NCBI RefSeq assembly: GCF_013409935.1
Contig: NZ_JACCCO010000002.1
Location: forward strand, 1,054,001 to 1,118,000
From: Streptosporangium sandarakinum
Lineage (GTDB): Bacteria; Actinomycetota; Actinomycetes; Streptosporangiales; Streptosporangiaceae
Direction: 5' to 3'
DNA: 64,000 nucleotides
The position numbers were made by a program, and so were the translations under genes. The notes beneath the pieces were generated by a model. It searched no databases. It was not told the origin of the DNA and worked only from the letters and a program-made list of their open reading frames with translations. The number at the start of each line of letters is the position of its first letter. Position 1 is the first letter of the stretch. Positions 8,611-18,000 of this stretch are shown one piece after another.

Positions 8611-9672
8611 ATGGCCACACAGCCGCCCCTCCGCGTGGTCCAGTGGGCCACCGGCGCCGTCGGCCGCTACTCACTGCGCAGTCTGATCACCCGCCCCGAG
8701 TTCGAGCTGGCCGGGGTGCTCGTCTACGACCCCGACAAGGCCGGGCAGGACGCCGGGACGCTCGTCGGTCTCTCCGAGACCGGCGTCATCTGCACCGACG
8801 ACGTCGACCGCGTCCTCGCTCTGGACGCCGACTGCGTGCTGCACATGCCGCTGCCCGCCGCCTTCTTCGGCGAGGGGAGCGCCGTCGACGACATCGAGAC
8901 GATCTGCGCCCTCCTCGCCTCGGGCAAGAACGTCATCACCACCACCGGCTTCGTCCACCCCGCCTGCCACGGCCGCGGCCTGGTCGACCGCCTGGAGGCC
9001 GCCTGCCGCCGGGGCGGCGCCTCACTGCACGGCACCGGCATCAACCCGGGCTTCATGAGCGACATGCTGCCCCTGGCGCTGAGCGGCCTGTCCAGCCGGA
9101 TCGACCACATCTACGTCCGCGAGTCGTCCGACTTCCGGGGCCACCCGTCCCGCCAGATCGTGGTGGACCTGTACGGCTTCACCCGCTCGGCCAAGGACTA
9201 CGCCGTGGCGGTGCGCCCGTTCCGCGTCCTCCAGCGCTCGCTGTTCGCCGAGAGCGTCCAGCTCGTCGCGGGCCACCTCGGCGTGACCCTCGACGAGGTG
9301 GAGGAGAGCGACGAGTTCGAGATCGCCACCGAGGAGTTCGAGATCGCCGCGGGCCCGGTACGGGCCGGCACGGTGTGCGCGTCCCGCTGGACCTTCAGCG
9401 GGCTGGTCCGCGGCCGTCCCTTCATGACCGTGGAGTGCGTCTACAAGGCCGACTCCACCAGGGTGAGCCGCTGGTCCGACCCGGGGTTCACCGTGCACAT
9501 CGAGGGCGTCCCGCAGATGACGCTCGCCGTGCAGGAGATGTCCCACGGCCTGGCCGGGGCCGCGGCGCACGCCGTCAACGCGGTGGCCGCGGTCTGCGCG
9601 GCCCCGCCGGGCATCCGCACCATCCTGGACCTGCCCCTCACCACCGGCCGGGGCACCGTACGGCTCGCCTGA
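8611..9672 (+). CDS. DapB-like NAD(P)-dependent dehydrogenase
   Basis: 353 residues. The N-terminus LRVVQWATGAVGRYSLRS is the nucleotide loop of the actinobacterial dihydrodipicolinate-reductase-like family (also annotated as NAD(P)H-dependent amine dehydrogenase). GKNVITTTGFVHP and GTGINPGFMSD are further conserved blocks of this group. These are not the true lysine-pathway DapB: the protein is about 100 residues longer and the substrate is unknown. I chose the ATG at 8611, preceded by GGAGG, over an upstream in-frame ATG at 8554 that adds a Pro-rich, unconserved-looking lead. It is monocistronic, with a hairpin following at 9684. Confidence 0.82.
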   Translation: MATQPPLRVVQWATGAVGRYSLRSLITRPEFELAGVLVYDPDKAGQDAGTLVGLSETGVICTDDVDRVLALDADCVLHMPLPAAFFGEGSAVDDIETICALLASGKNVITTTGFVHPACHGRGLVDRLEAACRRGGASLHGTGINPGFMSDMLPLALSGLSSRIDHIYVRESSDFRGHPSRQIVVDLYGFTRSAKDYAVAVRPFRVLQRSLFAESVQLVAGHLGVTLDEVEESDEFEIATEEFEIAAGPVRAGTVCASRWTFSGLVRGRPFMTVECVYKADSTRVSRWSDPGFTVHIEGVPQMTLAVQEMSHGLAGAAAHAVNAVAAVCAAPPGIRTILDLPLTTGRGTVRLA

Positions 9673-9683
9673 CGGCACCGTAC

Positions 9684-9710
9684 GGTCCGCCCGACGGGTT
9701 CGGGCGGACC
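9684..9710 (+). terminator. Terminator hairpin after the DapB-like gene
   Basis: Perfect 11-base stem GGTCCGCCCGA / TCGGGCGGACC with a five-base loop, 12 bases past the stop. There is no U-run. The rest of the 302-base gap to 9974 has an AT-rich patch near 9750-9800 but no gene that I can support. Confidence 0.65.
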
Positions 9711-9974
9711 GCTCGCGGAACACGCGGCGGAAGCCGTTCCCACACCGTTCATAAATGAAATGAAATAGGCGATATTTGGGGATAATCACCTTTTATCGAC
9801 AGACCGATGGCGAAACGGTCGCACCCGCGGCGCGCCGGCCCGGTACGGCGGTCGTCCAATTCCGGAACCGGCGCGCTTATCCCCGGGGAGCCGCTCCCGC
9901 CGCGTTCGGCTCCCGCCGCCGATGTCCTTTCCGGCGTCCGTTCCCCGCCCCGGGGACGCGGCCCGGGGCGGGGC

Positions 9975-11015
9975 TCAGAACAGCCAGTCGAGCAGGCCGC
10001 CGTGCCGCCCCCTCTCGGGCGGCGGGTTCTGGGCCGGCACGGTGGTCTCGGCCGGTCCGGAGGGCTGCGCGGGCTGGGAGGTCCGCTCGGGCGCGGTGCT
10101 CTGCCGGGAGTCGGGCGTCTCGGCCGACGGGGCGGAGGTGACACGCGGCCGGTGGTCGATGTCGCGCTGTTCCTCGCGTTCCCGGGTGGGCTTCGGGGTG
10201 TGCCGCGCCGTCGGCGTGGCGCGCGCCGGTTCCGGGCGGGGCGCCCTGGTCCGGGGCGCGACGGGGCGGGAGGTCTCCGGCGCGGCGGTGGCCCGCTCCT
10301 CGGCGGGGGACGGCGTGGTCTCCGCGGGCCGCGCCCGCTCCTTCGCCGCCTTCGTCGGCGCGTCGGCGGGCGCCCCGGGCAGCTCGGCCTTCACGCACCG
10401 GCCGTTCGCGGAGCACCCGGCCTCGGGCATCGAGTCGCCCACGGACGACAGGAACCAGCCCCCGGCGAGACCCACCGCCACGACACCCGTGACGGCCGCC
10501 AGCAGGAGCCTGCCCCGGCGCCGGGGGCCGCCGTCGCCGTCGGGGCCCCACATCGCGACGGCCACGTCACGGTCGGAGTCCCGGTCCGCCGTGGCCGCCG
10601 CGCCGCGGCCGGTCGTCCACTCGGCCGTGGACGATCTGTCCGTTCCGGCCGTTCCGGCAGCCCTGACGGCATCGGGCTCCGCGAGCCCGTCACACCGGTC
10701 GTCGTCATCGGGCATCTGATCCGGGGAACCGGTGCGACAGGCCGCCTCGGGCTCCGGGAGCCCCGTGGGCGCCATGGGCTCCGTGGGCTCCGGGGACCCG
10801 CCCCGGCCGCCGTCCGTGCCGTCCGCGTCGTCCGCTCCCCGCTCCTCCACCAGGACCCATCCGTCAGACAGCACGTCCCCCGCCGGGGGCGCCGCCTCCT
10901 GCGGCCGCGCGACCGGTTCGATGGGACCGGTCCGCTCGCGGGCGTCCTCGCCGTACGGCTCCTGATCGGGGTGGTGCCGCATGACATACGGTCTGGATAG
11001 GTTCTCCGGTGCCAC
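9975..11015 (-). CDS. Hypothetical single-pass membrane protein with low-complexity flanks
   Basis: 346 residues; not recognised. An acidic, Gly/Asp/Glu/Pro-rich N-terminal half of about 165 residues is followed by RRRG and one hydrophobic segment (LLLAAVTGVVAVGLAGGWFL). An outward-facing tail rich in Pro, Thr, Arg, Ala and Glu comes last and ends GGLLDWLF. The basic-then-hydrophobic order puts the N-terminus inside. Two Cys residues just after the membrane segment (GCSANGRCVK) could form a short disulfide loop. The start is GTG at 11015 with GAGGG five bases upstream. It is monocistronic. Composition suggests a wall-spanning or scaffold protein, but no function can be assigned. Confidence 0.7.
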   Translation of the reverse strand: MAPENLSRPYVMRHHPDQEPYGEDARERTGPIEPVARPQEAAPPAGDVLSDGWVLVEERGADDADGTDGGRGGSPEPTEPMAPTGLPEPEAACRTGSPDQMPDDDDRCDGLAEPDAVRAAGTAGTDRSSTAEWTTGRGAAATADRDSDRDVAVAMWGPDGDGGPRRRGRLLLAAVTGVVAVGLAGGWFLSSVGDSMPEAGCSANGRCVKAELPGAPADAPTKAAKERARPAETTPSPAEERATAAPETSRPVAPRTRAPRPEPARATPTARHTPKPTREREEQRDIDHRPRVTSAPSAETPDSRQSTAPERTSQPAQPSGPAETTVPAQNPPPERGRHGGLLDWLF

Positions 11016-11172
11016 AACGTCCCTCTCCGGGATGAATTTCGGTCCTGGGATTTCCTAGCAGACTTCACAGGGATCTGTCCGAAAAATCCACCCGTATAGG
11101 TGATCGCCGCCAATGGCGCCGCGTCATCGCCGGGAGACGTCGCGCCCCGGTCCGGGGACGCCCGCCCGCGGC

Positions 11173-11679
11173 TCAGGAATGCGGGACGAAGTGGCCGAAG
11201 CGGCCGCGATGGTAGAGGAGGGGCAGTCCCCCGGGATCGATGTGGGCCTCGGCGACCAGGCCCACGACCAGCACGTGGTCACCGATGTCCATGGTCGAGT
11301 GGAGCGCGCACACCAGGTGGGCCGACACCCCGGCCAGCAGCGGCACCCCCGGCGGGGCGAGTTCCCAGACGGTGGGGGCGGCGAAGCGGTCGACGCCCCG
11401 GCTCGCGAAGCGGGCGGCCAGCTCCGCCTGGTCGCCGGCCAGGACGTTCACCGCGAAGCAGCCCGCCTCGCGGAGCCTGGGCCAGGTCTTCGACTCCCGG
11501 CCGACGTAGAAGGAGACCAGCGGCGGCTCAAGGCTGACCGAGGAGAACGAGGTGGCCGTCAGCCCGACGGGGCCCTCCTCGCACTGCGCGGTGATCACGA
11601 CGACCCCCGCCGCGTGCAGGGCCAGCGCCCGCCGGAATCGCTGGGCGTCGATCGCCCGGCCTGAGATGGCCTCGGTCAC
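11173..11679 (-). CDS. Flavin reductase family protein
   Basis: 168 residues matching the flavin-reductase-like FMN-binding split barrel: VVVITAQCEEGPVGLTATSF and VSLEPPLVSFYVGRESKTW near the N-terminus, ctrl-type segment FAVNVLAGDQAELAARFA in the middle, GDHVLVVGLV and GLPLLYHRGRF towards the end. Members supply reduced FMN or FAD to two-component monooxygenases or act as stand-alone NAD(P)H:flavin oxidoreductases. The GTG start at 11679 follows GAGGAGGAAC. No partner oxygenase gene is adjacent, so the acceptor is unknown. Confidence 0.9.
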   Translation of the reverse strand: MTEAISGRAIDAQRFRRALALHAAGVVVITAQCEEGPVGLTATSFSSVSLEPPLVSFYVGRESKTWPRLREAGCFAVNVLAGDQAELAARFASRGVDRFAAPTVWELAPPGVPLLAGVSAHLVCALHSTMDIGDHVLVVGLVAEAHIDPGGLPLLYHRGRFGHFVPHS

Positions 11680-11929
11680 CGTTCCTCCTCGTCTTCTCCG
11701 ACGTCACGCCCGCCCGCCCATAACCCGGTACCAGCGCCATATCTTCCCGAAGTGCCGTAAATCTCCCCCGAATCGGATGTCCGAGAGTGGACCCGGACCG
11801 ACCACTCCGGGCATCGGCGGTGCGGGCGGGCGGCCGTCACCCGGGCGGGGGCCGCACCGGGAAGGCCGTCACCACACCGCGCCCCGGACTCGGGCGCCGC
11901 CCGGCCGGGGACGGCGTCCGGCGGGGTAC

Positions 11930-12973
11930 TCAGGCGGGGAACCAGAGATCGGGCTCGCCGGCGACCCGGCGCAGCCGCCCGGCGACCTCCAGCCACACCA
12001 GGTGCGCCAGCGTCTCGTTGTTGGCCCCCCGCCGCATGTACGACGGGATGCTCTCCCACGGCCGCGACCACGTCAGCCGGGTCGCCGTCTCCCAGCAGGA
12101 GATCCCGTCCGCCGCGCCGACCACCGCCTCGATCTCGGCCAGCCGCTCGTGGTGGTGGGCGATCACGTCGCCGACCCGGCCGGCCAGCTCCAGGAAGCGG
12201 TACTCGTGCGCGGGCAGCACCTCCTCCACGTCGAGCCGGCCCACCGCCGCCAGCGCCTCCAGGTAGTCGGCGAGCGGGTTGGGCCCGGACTGCGGGTGGA
12301 CGGCGACGATCGGCGTGATCCGGGGCAGCACGTGGTCGCCGGAGAACAGCAGCCGCCGTTCCGGCTCGGCGAAGCACAGGTGGCCCGGCGAGTGGCCGGG
12401 CGTCCACACCGCCCGCAGGTCCCAGCCGGGCAGATCGAGGCGTTCGCCGTCCTCGATCAGCCGGTCGGGCTTGGCCATGCTCACGAAGCGCCGGATCATC
12501 ATGGAGGCCCCGGCCAGCTCGTCCAGGGACGGCTCCGGCACCCCGGACCGCGCCAGCAGGCCGCGCTCGCGCCGTACGAGGTCGCCGACCATGCTCTCGT
12601 CGTAGCGGCCGGCCAGCAGCCGGGCGTCCGCCGGGTGCAGGCCGATCCACGCGCCCGACGCCTCGCGGACCCGCCCCGCCAGCCCGTAGTGGTCGGGGTG
12701 CATGTGGGTCACCAGGACCGCCCGGACGTCGGTGATCTCGTATCCGGCGACCCCCAGCCCGGCGACCAGCGCGCCGTACGCCTCGTCGGTGTCCCACCCG
12801 GCGTCCACGATCGCCACCCCGCCGGGGAGTTCGAGGGCGTAGACCAGCACGTAGCGCAGGGGGTTGATCGGGATCGGCACCGGGATCGACCACACCCCCG
12901 GCCGCACCCGCTCCACCTCGGGGAAACCCCCGCTCCGCCACGCCTCGCGCTGGGCCTCGCTCGCCGGGGTCAC
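11930..12973 (-). CDS. MBL-fold metallo-hydrolase
   Basis: About 347 residues. The metallo-beta-lactamase motif HMHPDH is intact, and the later metal ligands appear in TPGHSPGHLCF, LLFSGDHVLP and the final LPAHEYRF. The C-terminal helical part resembles glyoxalase-II/lactonase-like members such as those in the LACTB2 group. Three in-frame starts compete: ATG 13000, ATG 12988 and GTG 12973. I prefer GTG 12973 because AGGAGAGAG sits just before it, but GGGAGAGG before 13000 is also acceptable. It is divergent from the GST gene. Substrate unknown. Confidence 0.85.
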   Translation of the reverse strand: MTPASEAQREAWRSGGFPEVERVRPGVWSIPVPIPINPLRYVLVYALELPGGVAIVDAGWDTDEAYGALVAGLGVAGYEITDVRAVLVTHMHPDHYGLAGRVREASGAWIGLHPADARLLAGRYDESMVGDLVRRERGLLARSGVPEPSLDELAGASMMIRRFVSMAKPDRLIEDGERLDLPGWDLRAVWTPGHSPGHLCFAEPERRLLFSGDHVLPRITPIVAVHPQSGPNPLADYLEALAAVGRLDVEEVLPAHEYRFLELAGRVGDVIAHHHERLAEIEAVVGAADGISCWETATRLTWSRPWESIPSYMRRGANNETLAHLVWLEVAGRLRRVAGEPDLWFPA

Positions 12974-13090
12974 CGTCTCTCTCCTCATGTTCCGCCGCAT
13001 CTCCCGCCTCTCCCTTCGTCACCCCGCCTCTCCCGTGATTCTGCCGGGTTACCGAACGATGTTCTACTGCGGTGCCGTACGGTCGGAGGC

Positions 13091-13984
13091 ATGGACCTGG
13101 CACGCGAGACCTCCGACACCGGGCGCTTCGTCCGGCAGCCGAACTGGTTCACCACGCGGATCGAGGAGGGCGGGGAGCACCCGCCCGAGCCCGGCCGCTA
13201 CCGGATCTACGCCTCCTACGCCTGCCCGTGGGCGCACCGCTCGCTCATCGTGCGCGAGCTGCTCGGCCTCCAGGACGTCGTCGGCGTGACGATCGTCGAC
13301 CCGATCCGCGACGAGCGGGGCTGGCGGATCCCCGGCGGCGACCCCGTCACCGGCGCGGAGTTCCTCTCCGAGCTCTACCTCGCGACCGACCCCGGCTTCG
13401 AGGGCCGCTACACCGTGCCCTGCGTCTGGGACGCCAAGGCCGGGGTCCTGGTCACCAACGACTACCCGCAGATCACGCTGACCCTGGAGACCGCCTTCGC
13501 GCCCTGGCACGCCGAGGGCGCCCCCGACCTGTACCCGGTCGCGCTGCGCGCGGAGATCGACGAGCTGAACGACCGGATCTTCCACGGCCTCAACAACGGC
13601 GTCTACCGCGCCGGGTTCGCCACCTCGCAGGAGGCGTACGAGGAGGCGGTCACCGACGTGTTCGACACGCTCGGCGCGCTGGAGCGGCGGCTCGCCGACC
13701 GCCCCTACCTGCATGGCGACGCCCTCACCGAGAGCGACGTACGGCTCTACCCGACGCTCGCCCGGTTCGACGCGGTCTACCACTCGCACTTCAAGTGCTC
13801 GGTGCGGCGGCTGACCGACCATCCGGCGCTGTGGGCCTACGCCCGCCGCCTGTACGCGATCCCGGCCTTCCGCGACACGACGGACTTCGACCACATCAAG
13901 CGGCACTACTTCGTGACGCAGCGGAACATCAACCCCACCGGCATCGTCCCCCGCGGCCCCGAGATCGACTGGACGGCACCCTGA
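13091..13984 (+). CDS. Glutathione S-transferase family, glutathionyl-hydroquinone-reductase-like
   Basis: 297 residues. Residues 41-50 carry CPWAHR with Cys45 as the catalytic cysteine, the hallmark of Xi-class glutathionyl-hydroquinone reductases (YqjG/PcpF-like). The thioredoxin-fold part continues with VPCVWD and TNDYPQI. The helical C-terminal domain has LTESDVRLYPTLARFD. Actinomycetes use mycothiol instead of glutathione, so the true thiol is probably mycothiol; this is inference. The ATG at 13091 follows GGAGG. It is divergent from the MBL-fold gene and closed by a strong hairpin. Confidence 0.9.
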   Translation: MDLARETSDTGRFVRQPNWFTTRIEEGGEHPPEPGRYRIYASYACPWAHRSLIVRELLGLQDVVGVTIVDPIRDERGWRIPGGDPVTGAEFLSELYLATDPGFEGRYTVPCVWDAKAGVLVTNDYPQITLTLETAFAPWHAEGAPDLYPVALRAEIDELNDRIFHGLNNGVYRAGFATSQEAYEEAVTDVFDTLGALERRLADRPYLHGDALTESDVRLYPTLARFDAVYHSHFKCSVRRLTDHPALWAYARRLYAIPAFRDTTDFDHIKRHYFVTQRNINPTGIVPRGPEIDWTAP

Positions 13985-14010
13985 CCGCCGGGCGGGCCGT
14001 TCTCCGACGC

Positions 14011-14041
14011 GCCGGAGCGCCGGTGGGACCGGCGCTCCGGC
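14011..14041 (+). terminator. Terminator hairpin after the GST gene
   Basis: A perfect 13-base GC stem GCCGGAGCGCCGG / CCGGCGCTCCGGC with loop TGGGA, 26 bases after the stop codon. Confidence 0.7.
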
Positions 14042-14137
14042 CGCGCTCCGCGCCTCCCCGGGCATCCGGGGAAGTGATCGCCCGGCCGCTATACTTCTCG
14101 GGGTTCCGGCCCCCGTCACGGCCGCGCGGGAGAGCAC

Positions 14138-14980
14138 ATGTGGGAAGAGGGTTTCTGCGAGCTGTCCGTCCTGGCCGCCCGCCAGGAGGGGATGATCACA
14201 GCCGCTCAGGCCGCCAGATCGGGGATCGACGCCGAGATCCTTGAGCATTTCAAGCAGACGGGGCTGGTCTTCGAGCTGGACCGGGACGTCTACCAGCTCG
14301 TCAGCAGCCCGCTCGGGCCGCGGTACGCCTATCCGCTCGCCGCCTGGCTGAGCCTCCGCCCCGAGATGTTCCGCTGGGAGCGGCTCGCGGGGGCGCCGGA
14401 CGCGGTCCTCTCGCACGAGTCGGCGTGCGCCCTGCACGGCATGGGATCGGTGTCCGCGCCGGTGACGGTCTTCACCGCGCCTGAGAAGCTGGAGGCCTCC
14501 GGAGCCGTGAAGATCCACGTCTCGCCGTTGCCGGAGGCGGACGTCATGGTCTCCACGGGCGTTCCCGTCACCACCCCCCGCCGGACGATCTCCGATCTCG
14601 TGCGCGACTGGGCCGAGCACGCCGAGATCAGCTCCGTCCTCGGCGACGCGGTCCGCCGGGACCTCGTGGACCTGCGGGCCGTTCACCGCGACCTGGCGCC
14701 GCTCGCCGCCGAACACGAGTTCCCGGCCGGCGGCCGGGAGTTCGTCGAGTACTTCGTCCCGGATCTCTCCCCCGGCTCCGGCCTGTCCCCGCGGAACATC
14801 CGGGCCTATGCCGCGCTGGTCTTCCCGGAAAGGGTGGCCGAAACGCAGCGGGAAACGATCCGCGTTCTGCGGAAGGCCCGCGACCCGCGCGGATCCGGTC
14901 CCGAAGTGGACGACATCCGCGACCACGACCTGAGCTGGGAGCTCGCCGCCGAGATGGTGGGGAGGACGGCGCAGGCGTAG
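14138..14980 (+). CDS. AbiEi-antitoxin-like protein, possible partner of the facing toxin gene
   Basis: 280 residues. The N-terminal 60 or so look like the AbiEi winged-helix antitoxin domain: EGMITAAQAARSGI, then a turn and RDVYQLVSS. A second block, AVLSHESACALHGMGSV with VTVFTAP after it, is the usual AbiEi C-terminal fold. In type IV AbiE systems this protein represses its own promoter and blocks the AbiEii nucleotidyltransferase toxin. There is no separate AbiEii gene beside it. Instead, the giant gene that converges on it ends 72 bases away and encodes an AbiEii-like domain. A canonical pair would be co-directional and overlapping, so whether the two work together is a hypothesis. Confidence 0.78.
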   Translation: MWEEGFCELSVLAARQEGMITAAQAARSGIDAEILEHFKQTGLVFELDRDVYQLVSSPLGPRYAYPLAAWLSLRPEMFRWERLAGAPDAVLSHESACALHGMGSVSAPVTVFTAPEKLEASGAVKIHVSPLPEADVMVSTGVPVTTPRRTISDLVRDWAEHAEISSVLGDAVRRDLVDLRAVHRDLAPLAAEHEFPAGGREFVEYFVPDLSPGSGLSPRNIRAYAALVFPERVAETQRETIRVLRKARDPRGSGPEVDDIRDHDLSWELAAEMVGRTAQA

Positions 14981-15052
14981 GCCGCCGCCGCTCTCCGGGG
15001 AACATCCGCGCGGTCCCCGCCCGGCCGCCTTCGGACGGGGACCCGCGACGGC

Positions 15053-18000
15053 TCACCCCCGTCCGATCGCCCCCGGTGCGGGGTCGACGAACATGGTGGC
15101 GATCTCGTAACCGTTCCGCTCGGCGTTCACCTGGAAGAAGAACTCCACGGTTCCCCCCTCGAAGGTCCCCATGGGCCGGGCGCGGGGCTCGGCCACGTCC
15201 GGCACCCGCCCGGAGCGCCGGGCCTCCACCCACGCCGCCCGGTTCTCCACGGCCGCCTCCGGGCTGCCTCCGATCGACTCGATCCGGTAGCCGGAGCAGT
15301 GGAGGTGACCGTCAGGGCCGAGGAGGTCCGCGATCGGCACCGACACCCGGCCCGGACGGTTCTCGGGATCGAACTCCGTCCGCAGGGCAGCCAGCACCCT
15401 CGGGTCCTCGACGGCCCGCGCGAAGGCGGTGGCGAAGGCGTCCACGTCCCGGATCGCGGTGGCGGTGTCCGGGCTCCGGTGCACGCGGTCCCCCGGGGCG
15501 TAGGCGTCCGTCCCCATCACGCGCTTGCCGGCGTCCGTCTGGGCGGGGTCCTCCAGCCGGGCGACGCGCCCTTCGAGCATCCCGTCGTCGACGTAGGGCC
15601 CGTGCCGTTCCAGGATGTGCGCCTGCCCCAGGTCGAGGGCCGCGATGACGCGCTGGACGGCGGGGTCGCCGCCCAGCGCGGGCGCGAGCCACGGACGCCG
15701 CTCGGCGTTCCGGGCGATGTGGTCGGCCGCCTCCCGGGCGGTCAGCTCCGGCAGGCCGGCGACGGCCGGATCGAAGCGTTCCAGCACCTCGCGCGGCGTC
15801 GGCCCGTCCGGGACGATGGGCACGTCGAGCCGATCGCCGTACGGCACGTGCGGGGGCTCGGCGGGCGAGCCGGTCCGCTCCGGCGTCCCGTCCGGCAGGC
15901 CGTGCGAGCCGTCGTGGCCGTCCGCCGCCTCCGGGTGATCGCCGGTCACCTGGTCGATCGCCGCGCGAAGGTCCCGGATCTCGGACGGCTCGAAACGGAA
16001 CAGCCGCATGTCCTCCACGGCCTGGTGGCGGAAGTCGGGGCCGCCCAGCAGGTCCTTCAGCACCTCGGTGACGGCCGCTCCGCGTTCGCCGGGCTCGGCG
16101 GCGTACGCCCGGTCCATGCGTCCCGCCTCGTCGGCGGGCGGAACGTGGTCGGTGTGCAGCATGTAGTACGGGTGCACGATCGAGGCGCCCTCGTAGGTCT
16201 GGTCGACGGTGAACCGCGGATCGATCACCCCCGTGAGGCCGAGGCGGATGCCGTCCCACTTCCGGCCGGCCTCCTCGGGCGTGGTGGCCTCCGTCCGCAG
16301 CCACCGGTGCAGCTGACCGGCGTAGTACCTGCTCTGCTCCCAGTCCTCGGCGGTCCAGGAGGGCAGCGACCTGTCGAGCGCGGAGCCGTCGCCGATCCGC
16401 TGGTGCCAGCGGTCCAGCTCACCGCTGTCGACGAGGCGGATGATCCGGTCGGCGGTGACGGAGACCTTCGCGGGGAGGTAGACGGCGACGGCCTGCCCGC
16501 GCCGGTTCGTCGGGTCCGGCAGGTCGGGGCCGTAGAGAACCCGCTCGATCGTCGACAGCGGCGCCGGACGCGGTTCATCGCCGTGGAAGGTCGTGAGGGG
16601 CTGCAGCGCGTCGTCGAAGCGCTGCCTGCCCTCCGCGTCGAGTACCGGCTCGGTCCGCCCGTGCACCCAGTCCTGCCAGTAGAGGGCCCAGCGGTTGCCC
16701 TTGTTCCCGTCGTGCTCGCGGGCCTCCAGGTAGACGGTGGGCGTGCCGAGCACGATCGGCGTCTCCAGCGCGCCGCTCTCCATGCCGATCTGGACGATGT
16801 CGCGGTTCACCGTCAGGTGGTGGAAGAACAGCGCCTGTTCCCCGTGGCTGAGGGCCCGTCCGCCGTTGTGTTCCGGAGCCCAGAAGCCGACCAGGGTCTC
16901 GGCGTCGACGCCGTCCAGCACGCCTTCGCGTTCCCACCCCTCGCGCAGTTCGGGACGCCGCGCGAACAGGTCATCGCCCAGCAGGACGATCCGCCGGTCC
17001 GGGTGCGACTCGCGCAGCGCCTCGATCGTCTGGCGCACCATCTCCGGCCGGGTGTCCAGGTGCGGGCCGTGCCTGCCGCCCACCGGCTGGTCCCGGGAGT
17101 CGCGGATCCACAGCAGGGCGTACTTCCGCCGCGACGGGGGCCGCGGGTCCCCCGGGGACTCGTTGGCCGCGAAGAGGCGGTCGGCCGCGGCCCTGGCCCG
17201 GGCCTCGCGGATCCTTCCCTCCTCGCCCGGTCCCCGTATCGCGTCGAGCATGGCCCGGCGCGCCTCCACCGGGTTCTCGCGGATGGCGTCGAGGGCGAAC
17301 AGGTGCGCCCTGACCCAGCGGGTGTTCGAGTAGTGGACGTCCTGCGAGCCGTCGGCGTACGCCAGCCGGATCCGCTCCGGCGCGACACCGTAGTCCTCGA
17401 TCAGGCGGCTCCGCATCTTCAGCGCGTCCCGGAACGGCTCGGCGTGCAGGTCGAGCAGGTCCTCGGCGAGCCTGGTGGGGTCGCCATCGTGGACCGGCCT
17501 CCCTTCCCGCATCCGCCGGTACGCCACGGCGTTGGCCTCCTCCACGCCAATGCCCTCCGGCAGCGGGCCGAGGTAGGCGGTGTATGCCTCGCGCGCCTCC
17601 CAGGCGTAGGTCTGGAAGGTGCGATCGGGCTTGTAGGCGATCTCGATCGTCGTACCCGGGTCGGTCATCAGCGCGGCGCTGTGGATGTACAGCTCGCCGC
17701 GCTGGTGGACGTACACCCGCAGGTTCTTGCTGTCCAGGCCGGTGACCTCCGTCGGCTTGTACCCGGCCGGGCCCATGATCTCGTCCTGCAGGTGCTTGAC
17801 CTTCTCGGGCAGCGAGAGGTCCGTCCTGCCCTTGAGGTCGGCGACGAGGGCCTCGAAGCTGCCCGGGTCGTCCCGGCGGCCCGACAGCGTCTCCCACCGC
17901 CGGATCATCCCGGGGTCGGCGAGGGCGTCCGAGGGCGGTGCGTGCCCGGTGCCCTCCATCTGCTGCACCGGCGTGTGATGCGCGGCATCGGCCGCGTGGG

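Noticed and set aside
14138..15052. A canonical AbiEi-AbiEii operon
   Set aside because: No separate AbiEii gene follows on the same strand; only the domain within the convergent giant gene is present.
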